DNA from: Sphingomonas aerolata
Lineage (GTDB): Bacteria; Pseudomonadota; Alphaproteobacteria; Sphingomonadales; Sphingomonadaceae
Direction: 5' to 3'
Assembly (NCBI RefSeq): GCF_003046295.1
Contig: NZ_PZZN01000002.1
Location: 434,001 to 498,000 of the forward strand
Length of the DNA: 64,000 nt
The notes beneath the pieces are model-generated. The model saw only the letters and a program-made list of their open reading frames with translations. It did no database searches and had not been told where the DNA came from. Positions 1-10,040 of the stretch are shown piece by piece; the stretch's first letter is position 1, and each line of letters begins with the position of its first letter. Both the position numbers and the translations under genes were made by a program.

Positions 1-434
1 TGCTGCTCGCCTTCCTGTTCGGACAGAGCCGGATCTTCTTCACGATGGCGCGTGACGGCTTGCTGCCGCTCGGCCTCGCCAAGGTGTCGAAGCGGGGTGC
101 GCCGGTGCGGATCACCTGGATCACCGCGGCGATCGTCGCGGTGATCGCAGGCCTGTTGCCGCTGGCCGAGATCGCCGCGCTGGCCAATGCCGGCACGCTC
201 GCGGCGTTCGTCGCGGTGTGCGCGTGCATGCTGGTGATGCGTCGCCGTGCGCCCGATGCGGTGCGGACCTTCCGCGCGCCTGCCGCGACGCTGGTGGGCA
301 TCGTCGGCATTCTCGGCTGCCTGTACCTGTTCTTCAGCCTGCCTTCGAAGACGCAACTCTATTTCGGGCTGTGGAACCTGCTCGGGCTGGTGATCTACTT
401 CGCCTATGCGCGGCCGCGGGCGCTTGCCGAATGA
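1..434 (+). CDS. Amino-acid permease (APC superfamily), C-terminal part
   Basis: The reading frame is already open at the window edge (frame 3) and ends at 432-434, so only the last 143 residues are visible. The fragment has the hydrophobic helices of an APC-type transporter. FGQSRIFFTMARDGLLP near its start is the conserved APC segment seen in cationic and general amino-acid permeases, followed by three or four more membrane segments (VAVIAGLLPLAEIAALANAG and onward). The substrate cannot be read from this part. The stop codon overlaps the start of the MTA phosphorylase gene (ATGA), so the two are probably co-transcribed. The true start lies upstream of the window. Confidence 0.85.
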   Translation, partial: LLAFLFGQSRIFFTMARDGLLPLGLAKVSKRGAPVRITWITAAIVAVIAGLLPLAEIAALANAGTLAAFVAVCACMLVMRRRAPDAVRTFRAPAATLVGIVGILGCLYLFFSLPSKTQLYFGLWNLLGLVIYFAYARPRALAE

Positions 435-1294
435 GCGGCTGGACGATCGGGATCATCGGCGGCTCGGGGCTGTACGCGGTCGAGGGGATCGAGGACGGGC
501 GCTGGCAGACGGTGGAGACGCCCTGGGGTGCGCCGTCGGATGCGATCTATACCGGGCGTGTCGGGCATGTCGGCGTGGCGTTCCTGCCGCGGCACGGGCG
601 CGGGCACGGAATCGCGCCGTCGGACCTGAACGCGCGCGCGAACATCGATGCACTGAAGCGGCTGGGCGTGACCGATGTGCTCGCGGTGTCGTCGGTCGGG
701 TCGCTGGTCGAGGCGCGGCCGCCGGGGAGCTTCACGATCGTCGACCAGTTCATCGACCGGACCAAAGGGCGGGTGTCGAGCTTCTTCGGTACGGGCCTGG
801 TCGCGCATGTCTCGATGGCGGATCCGGTGTGTCCGCGCCTGTCGGGCTATGCCGCCGATGCCGCGCGTCAGGCCGGGGCCGAGGTCGACGACCGCGGCAC
901 CTATCTGGCGATGGAGGGGCCGCAATTCTCGACGCGCGCCGAGAGCCGGCTCTACCGCCAATGGGGGTGCGACGTGATCGGGATGACCGCGATGCCCGAG
1001 GCCAAGCTCGCGCGCGAGGCGGAGCTGCCCTATGCATTGGTCGGGATGGTGACCGACTATGACTGCTGGCGCGAGGATGCGGCGGGGGTCGATGTCGCGG
1101 AGGTAATTGCGCAGCTTGGTGCGAATGCGGCGAAAGCGCGCGCGATGGTGATGGCGTTGCTGCGCGGGCTGCCCGCGGAGCGGGCGGCGTCGCCGATCGA
1201 TACCTGTCTCGACAGTGCGATCATCACGGCGCAGGGCGCGCGGGATCCGGCGCTGGTGACGAAGCTCGATGCGGTGGCGGGGCGGGCGCTCTAG
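431..1294 (+). CDS. mtnP: S-methyl-5'-thioadenosine phosphorylase
   Basis: This 287-residue protein belongs to the PNP/MTAP phosphorylase family. It would split methylthioadenosine with phosphate into adenine and methylthioribose-1-phosphate in the methionine-salvage pathway, in the cytoplasm. Visible motifs are GGSGLY near residue 10, PRHGRGH for phosphate/substrate binding, the SSVGSL loop, and the purine-site block AMEGPQFSTRAESRLYR followed by IGMTAMPEAKLAREAELPY. TDYDCW also fits MTAP rather than purine-nucleoside phosphorylase. The ATG at 431 is chosen because it overlaps the permease stop (ATGA) and gives the family's usual length; an in-frame start further upstream would add unrelated residues. 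No other methionine-salvage gene is visible here. Confidence 0.93.
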   Translation: MSGWTIGIIGGSGLYAVEGIEDGRWQTVETPWGAPSDAIYTGRVGHVGVAFLPRHGRGHGIAPSDLNARANIDALKRLGVTDVLAVSSVGSLVEARPPGSFTIVDQFIDRTKGRVSSFFGTGLVAHVSMADPVCPRLSGYAADAARQAGAEVDDRGTYLAMEGPQFSTRAESRLYRQWGCDVIGMTAMPEAKLAREAELPYALVGMVTDYDCWREDAAGVDVAEVIAQLGANAAKARAMVMALLRGLPAERAASPIDTCLDSAIITAQGARDPALVTKLDAVAGRAL

Positions 1295-1321
1295 CGGCGC
1301 GGCGCCGCGCGGGGCTGTGGG

Positions 1322-1345
1322 TCCTGACGTTCGTCAGGATGACGG
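1322..1345. repeat. Short palindrome, TCCTGAC/GTCAGGA family
   Basis: The arms TCCTGAC (1322-1328) and GTCAGGA (1333-1339) enclose a 4-base loop, followed by TGACG. The same hairpin recurs at 11484, 19074, 22543, 22600 and, in variant form, 38531. It sits just past the mtnP stop and may act as a weak terminator or REP-like element. Confidence 0.7.
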
Positions 1346-1452
1346 TTGGGGGAGGTGGTGGTTTGCCACCGGGTGCGGTGATCGGCGGAAGAATTGCGGC
1401 GATCCGTGGGCTCCGACACATTGGTGCAACATATCGGCGCGATGAGGTGGGG

Positions 1453-1557
1453 GTCGCCGCTCCCTCTCCCCCTGTGGACGGCGACGTGGCCGGGTTGTTC
1501 CCCCTCCCGGTCCCTCCCTGAACTACGGGGCGACCGTCATGGTCGCCCCGCTTTTTT
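1453..1557 (+). ncRNA. Candidate small RNA with C-rich (anti-Shine-Dalgarno-like) loops
   Basis: No coding frame is convincing here, but three successive hairpins are visible on the plus strand. Hairpin 1 pairs GTCGCCG (1453-1459) with CGGCGAC (1479-1485) around a loop containing CTCCCTCTCCCCCT. Hairpin 2 pairs GCCGGG (1489-1494) with CCCGGT (1506-1511) around a loop with TTCCCCCT. A single-stranded CCCTCCCTG follows, then a textbook intrinsic terminator. Two C/U-rich loops that could pair with ribosome-binding sites plus a terminator recall alphaproteobacterial anti-SD sRNAs such as the suhB/mmgR and CcsR types. The 5' end is not known; I saw no clear promoter, so the start given is the first stem. 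The interpretation is inference. Confidence 0.45.
1527..1557 (+). terminator. Rho-independent terminator
   Basis: GGGGCGACC (1527-1535) and GGTCGCCCC (1541-1549) form a perfect 9-bp stem with a GTCAT loop, followed by GC and six T residues. It is the strongest intrinsic terminator in the window. It is over 230 bp past mtnP, which suggests it ends a separate transcript. Confidence 0.85.
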
Positions 1558-1619
1558 CTGCCGGGTTTGGGTCGCGTTCGAGACGCGCCGTCTGGTGAAA
1601 CCCGCCATCCAAAACACAT

Positions 1620-1697
1620 CATCCCAGCGAGGGCCGGGATATCCCTCGTGGTGGGCGACAGGTGCCTCACGGGGATATCCCGGCCTTCGCTGGGATG
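1620..1697. repeat. Long inverted repeat (25-bp arms)
   Basis: The left arm 1620-1644 and right arm 1673-1697 are complementary over 25 bp, starting CATCCCAGCGA and ending TCGCTGGGATG, with one G-T mismatch and a 28-base loop. It is a REP/BIME-like intergenic element between convergent mtnP and acnA. No other full copy is visible in this window. Confidence 0.75.
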
Positions 1698-1717
1698 ACG
1701 GTCGTTCAGGGGGCAGG

Positions 1718-1745
1718 CGTCGTCCCGGATCGCGCCGGGACGACG
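1718..1745 (-). terminator. Hairpin at the end of acnA
   Basis: CGTCGTCCCGG and CCGGGACGACG form a perfect 11-bp stem with a 6-base loop, about 8 bp beyond the acnA stop. There is no T run, so it may only stabilise the 3' end. Confidence 0.5.
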
Positions 1746-1753
1746 TCGCCGGA

Positions 1754-4438
<2,685 letters not shown>

Positions 4439-4553
4439 AGGGGTCCTTCCCGTGGGCGTCGGGCCGCCGGGCGCCGAGGGGAAAGCGGCCTATGGGACCG
4501 CGGGGGCGCGTAGGGGACCGACCTGAATGCGGTTACTGCCGGGGCCTTAGCAA

Positions 4554-4570
4554 GGGGGGGGGGGGGGGGG
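4554..4570. repeat. 17-base poly-G tract
   Basis: An uninterrupted run of 17 G residues lies in the intergenic region between acnA (116 bp away) and the phasin gene (130 bp away). Such runs are prone to slipped-strand length change. It is also the kind of homopolymer that assemblies often miscount. Confidence 0.85.
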
Positions 4571-4616
4571 AAGGGCGGGTTTCGATTGAGACGCGGTTTC
4601 GCGTGCTCGACTAACA

Positions 4617-4644
4617 TTGCGACCGGGCCACAACCGGTTATGCT
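4617..4644 (+). promoter_or_regulatory. Possible sigma-70 promoter of the phasin gene
   Basis: TTGCGA (4617-4622) and TATGCT (4639-4644) are separated by 16 bp and lie 57 bp before the phasin start. Both boxes match the consensus at four positions. It is read from sequence only. Confidence 0.4.
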
Positions 4645-4700
4645 TCGGGTCCGTCGAAGGCCGATGCAGCAAGCACGCCGGAATGGAGAGGACCGTAAAT

Positions 4701-5138
4701 ATGTCAGACGATGTCAAAGCCGCGATCGACAAGGGTGCTGATCGGGCAAAGGCCGCGACCGACCAGGCCGCGGGTGCGGCGAAGACCGCGACCGACCGGA
4801 TGCAGGCGGATGCGCAGAGCGCGCAGGCCGCGTTTTCGGATCATTTCGGTGAACCCGCCAAGCGCGCGGGCGAGGCGCTGAAGGAATCGGGACGCAAGAT
4901 GGCGGAGAACGGGTCGACGATCGGCGCGAAGATGATCGACCAGGCCGAGCAGAACACGCGTGAGGCGTTCGCGGCGATGCGCGAGGCGGCGTCCGCCAAG
5001 GACCTGACCGACGTGATGAAGATCCAGAGCGACTATCTGCGGACACAGAGCGAGCGCAGTATGAGCCAGGCGCGTGAGATCGGCGAGCTGATCATGCGGT
5101 TCGGGCGCGACGCGGTCACGCCGATGAAGGGCGGCTGA
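4701..5138 (+). CDS. Phasin family protein
   Basis: This 145-residue alpha-helical protein is rich in Ala, Lys, Glu and Gln, with no signal peptide or membrane segment. The N-terminal third is a low-complexity amphipathic helix (AAIDKGADRAKAATDQAAG). The rest carries the phasin pattern: a run with ENTREAFAAMREAASAKDL-like spacing, then DVMKIQSDYLRTQSERSMSQAREIGELIMR. Phasins coat polyhydroxyalkanoate granules; many sphingomonads use related proteins. The ATG at 4701 is preferred over an in-frame TTG at 4617 because GGAGAGGA lies 8 bp before it and the family starts here. No PHA synthase is nearby. Confidence 0.85.
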   Translation: MSDDVKAAIDKGADRAKAATDQAAGAAKTATDRMQADAQSAQAAFSDHFGEPAKRAGEALKESGRKMAENGSTIGAKMIDQAEQNTREAFAAMREAASAKDLTDVMKIQSDYLRTQSERSMSQAREIGELIMRFGRDAVTPMKGG

Positions 5139-5184
5139 TCATCGACCCGCGCCGGGCCGACAGGATCGGCCTGGCGCGACCGGC

Positions 5185-6762
5185 CTATTCGGCGCGCGGT
5201 GTGCCGGCGGCGGTGACGGGCCGCGGTCCGTTGGCGGTCGCCTCCAGCGTCGAGTCGCCGCCGAGCACGCGGTAGAGCGTGACGCGGTTGCTCGCGCCCA
5301 CCAGCTGCGTCGCGACGAGGTTGCGCTGCGCGGTATAGAGCGAGCGCTGCGCGTCGAGCGAGCTGAGGAAGGTGTCGATGCCGCCGCGATAGCGCGCGTC
5401 GGACAGGCGATAGGTGTCCTGCGCCGCCGCGGCGAAATTGACGTTGGCGGCGAGCTGATCGGCGATCGTGCCCTGGCGCGCGAGCGCGTCGGCGGTTTCC
5501 TGGAACGCGGTCTGGATCGATTTCTCGTAGGTGGCGAGCGCGGCGTCGCGCTGCGCCTTGGTATATTCGACATTGGCGACCCCCGCGCCGGCGCGGAAGA
5601 TCGGGTAGCTGATCGAGGGCGCGACCGAATAGTTGAACGCGCCGCCCGAAAACAGCGAGGTCAGCGCGCTGCTGGCAAAGCCGAGCAGGCCGGTGAGCGA
5701 CACGCGCGGGAACAGCTCGGCACGCGCGGCGCCGATCTCGGCATTGGTCGCACGCAGCTCATATTCCGCCTGAACGACGTCAGGCCGGCGGAGCAGGATG
5801 CCGCTGTCGAGGCCGGCGGGCAGGGTGGCGACGGTCGGCAGCGCCTGCTCGATCGAGGCGGGCAGCAGTGCGGCGTCGACCGGCGCGCCGACGAGCAGTT
5901 GCAGCGCGTTGATATCCTGGGCGAGCGCGGTCTTCTGAGTCGCGAGATCGGATTGCGCGGTGAACAGGATCTGCTGGGCCTGGCGCAGGTCGGTGCGCGG
6001 CGCGACGCCGCCGCGGAGCCTCGCCTGGGTGAGGGTCACGCTGCGCTGCGAGCTGGCGACGGTGTCCTGCGCGATCTTGAGCAGGCTCTGGTCGGAGGCA
6101 TAGGTCAGCCACGCATCGGCGATGTCGCCGACCAGCGTCAGCCGGGTCGCACGCGCGGCGGCCTCGGTCTCGAAATAACGGTTGAGCGCGGCACCGGTGA
6201 GCGAGCGGATGCGGCCGAACAGGTCGAGCTCGAACGCGGTGGTACCGAGATCGACCGAGAAGGCGCTGTTCGAGCTGGACGAGCTGACGACGGTCCCGCC
6301 CGTGCCGGTGCCGCCGGTCCCCGTGCCGGTGCCGCCCGTGCCGGTGCCTGTCCCGGTTCCTGTGCCGCCCGTGCCTGTGCCCGTGCCCGTGTTGCTCGTC
6401 GCGGTGCTGCGCGCGCCATTGCCGCCGCCCGAATAGCTGTAGCGGCCGCTCGCATCGAGCTGGGGGAGCAGGTCGGCGCGCTGGATGCGATATTGCGCGC
6501 GGGTCGCGGCGATGTTCGCCGCGGCGACGCGCAGGTCGCGGTTGTTCGCGAGCGCCTGGACGATGATCTGCTGGAGCCGCGGGTCGCGGAACACGTCGCG
6601 GTAGGTGAAGGCCGGCAGCGCCGCCTCGGACTGACGCAGATAGGCGTCGCCGACCGGCCAGGACACCGGCGTGGGCAGCTCGGGCCGGACATATTTGGGG
6701 GCGAGCGAGCAGCCCGCGAGCGCGGTCGACGCGGCGAGGATCAGGAGTGGCGAACGCATCAT
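5185..6762 (-). CDS. RND efflux outer-membrane channel lipoprotein (NodT/OprM family)
   Basis: This 525-residue outer-membrane factor would form the exit duct of the tripartite pump encoded upstream. It begins with a lipoprotein signal (MMRSPLLILAASTALAGCS, Cys at 18) and SLAPKYVRPELP, the classic NodT/OprM start. Two OEP repeats follow. The second shows LLRRPDVVQAEYELRATNAEIGAARAELFPRVSLTG, the hallmark of the family. Its start overlaps the pump gene's stop (ATGA). The oddity is a Gly-Thr repeat at about residues 123-155 plus a Ser run, inserted after YSYSGGGNG in the first OEP repeat. This makes the protein roughly 40-50 residues longer than usual. The insertion likely lies in a loop and may be variable. 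Confidence 0.95.
   Translation of the reverse strand: MMRSPLLILAASTALAGCSLAPKYVRPELPTPVSWPVGDAYLRQSEAALPAFTYRDVFRDPRLQQIIVQALANNRDLRVAAANIAATRAQYRIQRADLLPQLDASGRYSYSGGGNGARSTATSNTGTGTGTGGTGTGTGTGTGGTGTGTGGTGTGGTVVSSSSSNSAFSVDLGTTAFELDLFGRIRSLTGAALNRYFETEAAARATRLTLVGDIADAWLTYASDQSLLKIAQDTVASSQRSVTLTQARLRGGVAPRTDLRQAQQILFTAQSDLATQKTALAQDINALQLLVGAPVDAALLPASIEQALPTVATLPAGLDSGILLRRPDVVQAEYELRATNAEIGAARAELFPRVSLTGLLGFASSALTSLFSGGAFNYSVAPSISYPIFRAGAGVANVEYTKAQRDAALATYEKSIQTAFQETADALARQGTIADQLAANVNFAAAAQDTYRLSDARYRGGIDTFLSSLDAQRSLYTAQRNLVATQLVGASNRVTLYRVLGGDSTLEATANGPRPVTAAGTPRAE
6297..6394. repeat. In-frame GGTGCC/GGCACC-type minisatellite inside the channel gene
   Basis: About 98 bp of imperfect 6- and 9-bp units (CCGGTG, CCCGTG, CCTGTG) encode alternating Gly-Thr on the minus strand. 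Units are multiples of three, so gain or loss of copies would leave the reading frame intact. Confidence 0.8.
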
Positions 6763-9700
6763 GCGGGCTCCGGCCGGTGGGGGCCTGGTTGTTCGGGAGG
6801 GCCGAGCTTTTCGGAATCGCGACCGTCATGGTCATCCTCGCCGCCGTGGAAGCCGGTCGGGCGACCACGCAGCTTGGCGATGCCGTCGCGCGCGCCGCGG
6901 CGGACGAGCACGAAGAACAGCGGGATGTAGAAGATCGCGAGCAAGGTCGCGGTCAGCATCCCGCCGACCACCGCGGTGCCGATCGCGATGCGGCTGTTCG
7001 CGCCCGCACCGGTCGACAGCGCAAGCGGGAGCACGCCGAGGATGAACGCGAACGACGTCATCAGGATCGGACGAAGACGGATCTTGGCGGCGGACAGTGC
7101 GGCCTCGATGACGCGCTTGCCCTTGCGCTCTTCCTGTTCGGCGAACTCGATCATCAAAATCGCGTTCTTCGCCGCGAGCCCCATCGTCGTCAGCAGCCCG
7201 ATCTGGAGATACACGTCGTTGATGAGCCCGCGCAGCGTCACCGCGAGGATCGCGCCGACGAGGCCCAGGGGGATGACGAGCAGCACCGCGATCGGGATCG
7301 ACCAGCTTTCATAGAGCGCGGCGAGGCACAGGAAGACGACGAGCAGCGACAGCCCGTAGAGGATCGGCGCCTGACCCGAGGACAGGCGTTCCTGGTAGGA
7401 GAGCCCCGACCACGCGACCGAGGTGCCGGGGATCTGCCCGGCAAGCTCGGCGATCCGGGTCATCGCGTCGCCCGAGCTGACGCCCGCCGCGCCCGACCCC
7501 TGGATCTCGTAGGACGAGATGCCGTTGAACCGCGACAGCGTCGTCGGTGCCTGCGACCAGCTGGTGCGCGCGAAGGAGGAGAAGGGCGCCATCTGGCCGT
7601 TCGACCCGCGGACGAACCACTGGCTCAGGTCCGAGGGTGCCGCGCGGAACTGTGCGTCGCCCTGGACATAGACGCGCTTGACGCGGCCGCGGTCGATGAA
7701 GTCGTTGACATACTGGCCACCCCAGGCGGTCGACAGCGTCGAGTTCACGTTCGCCTGGGTCAGCCCGAGCGTCGAGAGCTTCTGCTGGTCGGCATCGACG
7801 CGCAGCGTCGCGACGTCGGGCAGCTCGGTCAGGCGGATCGCGGTCAGCGAGGAATCGGCGCGGGCGAGCGCGAGCAGCTTGTCACGCGCGGCGTTGAACT
7901 CGGTCTGGCTCAGGCTGCCGCTGTTCTGCAGCTGCATCGTGAAGCCGTTCGACGAGCCGAGGCCGCGGATCGCCGGCGGGACGAGCGAATAGACCTGCGC
8001 ATCGCGGAAACCTGCGAACGCCTGGGCCGCGCGGCCGGTGATCGCCTCGGCGGTGTTTTCCTTGCCCTCGCGATTTTCCCAGGGCGCGAACGAGACGAAG
8101 CCCTGGCCGGTATTCTGGCCGCTTGCACCACCGCCACCGCCGCCGCTGACGGTGAACATCGTGCTCACATTGGCCTTCTCGTTGGTGAAGTAATATTTCT
8201 CGATCTGCTTCTGCAACGCGAAGGTGCGCCCTTGCGTCGCGCCCGCGGGAAGCTGGAACTGGACGATGCCGGTGCCCTGGTCCTCGGTCGGCAGGAAGCC
8301 CGTGGGCAGGCGGAGGAACATCACCGCGAGCAGCGCGACGACCGCGGCATAGATCAGCAGGAACAGCCATTTGCGATTGACCACCGACTGGACGGCACCG
8401 ACGTATTTCCTGGTACCCTTTTCGAACGTGTCGTTGAACTTGTCGCCCGCGCGCGTGAAAAAATGCGCGACCTTCGGGAATTTGCGCTCGCCCCAGCTCT
8501 GTTCGGGATTGCCGTCGGCATCCTTCTTCTTCTGCTTGAGCAACGTCGCGGTCAGCGCGGGCGACAGGATCAGCGCGACGAGCACCGACAGGACCATCGC
8601 CGACACCATCGTCAGCGAGAACTGGCGGTAGATCACGCCGGTCGACCCGCCGAAGAACGCCATCGGCAGGAACACCGCGGACAACACCAGCGCGATCGCG
8701 ACGAGTGCGACAGTGATCTCGTTCATCGACTCGATCGTCGCCTCGCGCGGCGACATGTCGGGATTTTCCTCCATCAGCCGCTCGACATTCTCGACGACGA
8801 CGATCGCGTCGTCGACGAGCAGGCCGATCGCGAGCACGAGCCCGAACAGCGTCAGCGTGTTGATCGAGAAGCCCGCGAGATAGAAGACGCCGAACGTGCC
8901 GAGCAGCACGACCGGCACCGCGATCGTCGGGATCAGCGTCGCGCGCCAGCTCTGCAGGAACACGAACATGACGATGACGACGAGGATGACCGCCTCGATC
9001 AGCGTCTTGATGACCTCCTCGATCGACAGCTTGATGAAGTTGGTCGTGTCGTTGGCGTAAGCGAATTTGAGGCCGGGCGGGAAGCTCTTGGCGGACTTCT
9101 CGACATAGGCCTTGACCAGCTCGGCGGTCTTGAGCGCGTCGGCGCCGGGGGCCAGGAGCACCGCGATGCCCGCGCCCGGATGCGCGTTGACGCGGCTGCG
9201 CGCGTTGTAGTTTTCGGCGCCCAGTTCAATCCGCGCGACGTCGCGCAGCTTGACCGTCGCGCTGGTGTTGGTGGTCTTCAGGATGATGTTGGCGAACTGC
9301 TCGGGCGTCTGGAGACGCGACTGCGCGGTCACGGTCGCGTTCAGCATCTGCGTGTCGGGCTGAGGCTGGCCGCCGAGTTCGCCGGCCGCGACCTCGGTAT
9401 TCTGCGCCTGGATCGCGGTCGTCACGTCGCTCGGGATCAGCTGGAAGCTCGCCAGCTTGTTCGGGTCGAGCCAGATCCGCATCGCATACTGCGCGCCGAA
9501 GACGTTGCTGTCGCCGATGCCGGGAATGCGGCCGAGCGGATCCTGGAGGTTCGAGACGAGATAGTCCGAGACGTCCTGGTTGGTCAGCTTGTCGGTCTCG
9601 TCATAGACGCCGACGATCAGGAGGTTGTCCGGGTTCGACTTGCGGACGACGAGGCCCTGCTGCTGCACCTGGGTGGGGAGGCGCGACAGTGTCTGCTGGA

Positions 9701-10034
9701 CCTGGTTCTGGACCTGGACCTGCGCGATGTCGGGATCGGTGCCCTTTTCGAACGTGACCGTGACCGTCACCGAGCCGCGCGACGACGAGGACGAGCTGAA
9801 ATAGATCAGCCCGTCGATCCCGGTCAGCGACTGTTCGACGACCTGCGTCACGCTGTTCTGGATCGTCTGCGCGTTGGCGCCCGGGAAGGTCGCGCGGATC
9901 GTCACCTGTGGCGGCGCGACGTCGGGATATTGTGCGATCGGCAGGCTCATGATCGCGCCGATGCCGCCGAGCATCACGATGATCGCGAGCACCCAGGCAA
10001 AGATCGGGCGATCGATGAAGACACGGGATAACAT
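6759..10034 (-). CDS. RND multidrug efflux pump, HAE1 family (AcrB/MexB-like)
   Basis: This 1091-residue inner-membrane transporter would export hydrophobic compounds by proton antiport. The start MLSRVFIDRPIFAWVLAIIVMLGG is the family signature, followed by LPIAQYPDVAPP. Twelve membrane segments are expected, with two large periplasmic loops. The proton-relay Asp pair is visible as D408-D409 in GLLVDDAIVVVENVER. The second half repeats the fold, with AAKNAILMIEFA near residue 960. A six-Gly run (VSGGGGGGASGQ) lies in the second periplasmic loop. The C-terminus has a polar tail rich in Pro, Gly and His. It lies 6 bp after the adaptor gene and overlaps the channel gene, so one operon makes all three parts. 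Confidence 0.97.
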   Translation of the reverse strand: MLSRVFIDRPIFAWVLAIIVMLGGIGAIMSLPIAQYPDVAPPQVTIRATFPGANAQTIQNSVTQVVEQSLTGIDGLIYFSSSSSSRGSVTVTVTFEKGTDPDIAQVQVQNQVQQTLSRLPTQVQQQGLVVRKSNPDNLLIVGVYDETDKLTNQDVSDYLVSNLQDPLGRIPGIGDSNVFGAQYAMRIWLDPNKLASFQLIPSDVTTAIQAQNTEVAAGELGGQPQPDTQMLNATVTAQSRLQTPEQFANIILKTTNTSATVKLRDVARIELGAENYNARSRVNAHPGAGIAVLLAPGADALKTAELVKAYVEKSAKSFPPGLKFAYANDTTNFIKLSIEEVIKTLIEAVILVVIVMFVFLQSWRATLIPTIAVPVVLLGTFGVFYLAGFSINTLTLFGLVLAIGLLVDDAIVVVENVERLMEENPDMSPREATIESMNEITVALVAIALVLSAVFLPMAFFGGSTGVIYRQFSLTMVSAMVLSVLVALILSPALTATLLKQKKKDADGNPEQSWGERKFPKVAHFFTRAGDKFNDTFEKGTRKYVGAVQSVVNRKWLFLLIYAAVVALLAVMFLRLPTGFLPTEDQGTGIVQFQLPAGATQGRTFALQKQIEKYYFTNEKANVSTMFTVSGGGGGGASGQNTGQGFVSFAPWENREGKENTAEAITGRAAQAFAGFRDAQVYSLVPPAIRGLGSSNGFTMQLQNSGSLSQTEFNAARDKLLALARADSSLTAIRLTELPDVATLRVDADQQKLSTLGLTQANVNSTLSTAWGGQYVNDFIDRGRVKRVYVQGDAQFRAAPSDLSQWFVRGSNGQMAPFSSFARTSWSQAPTTLSRFNGISSYEIQGSGAAGVSSGDAMTRIAELAGQIPGTSVAWSGLSYQERLSSGQAPILYGLSLLVVFLCLAALYESWSIPIAVLLVIPLGLVGAILAVTLRGLINDVYLQIGLLTTMGLAAKNAILMIEFAEQEERKGKRVIEAALSAAKIRLRPILMTSFAFILGVLPLALSTGAGANSRIAIGTAVVGGMLTATLLAIFYIPLFFVLVRRGARDGIAKLRGRPTGFHGGEDDHDGRDSEKLGPPEQPGPHRPEPA

Positions 10035-10040
10035 AAGGGT

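Noticed and set aside
1470..1505. EcfG-like promoter on the minus strand (GGAAC-N16-CGTC)
   Set aside because: The last box base does not match, there is no gene downstream on that strand within a sensible distance, and it falls inside the candidate sRNA stems.
6297..6394. Plus-strand Pro-Val repeat protein
   Set aside because: The complementary strand of the Gly-Thr repeat gives a Pro-Val frame, but it lies antisense within the channel gene and has no start or context.
6747..10031. 1094-residue plus-strand open frame over the RND pump
   Set aside because: Antisense shadow of a well-defined AcrB-like gene; composition is Arg/Asp-rich with no motif.
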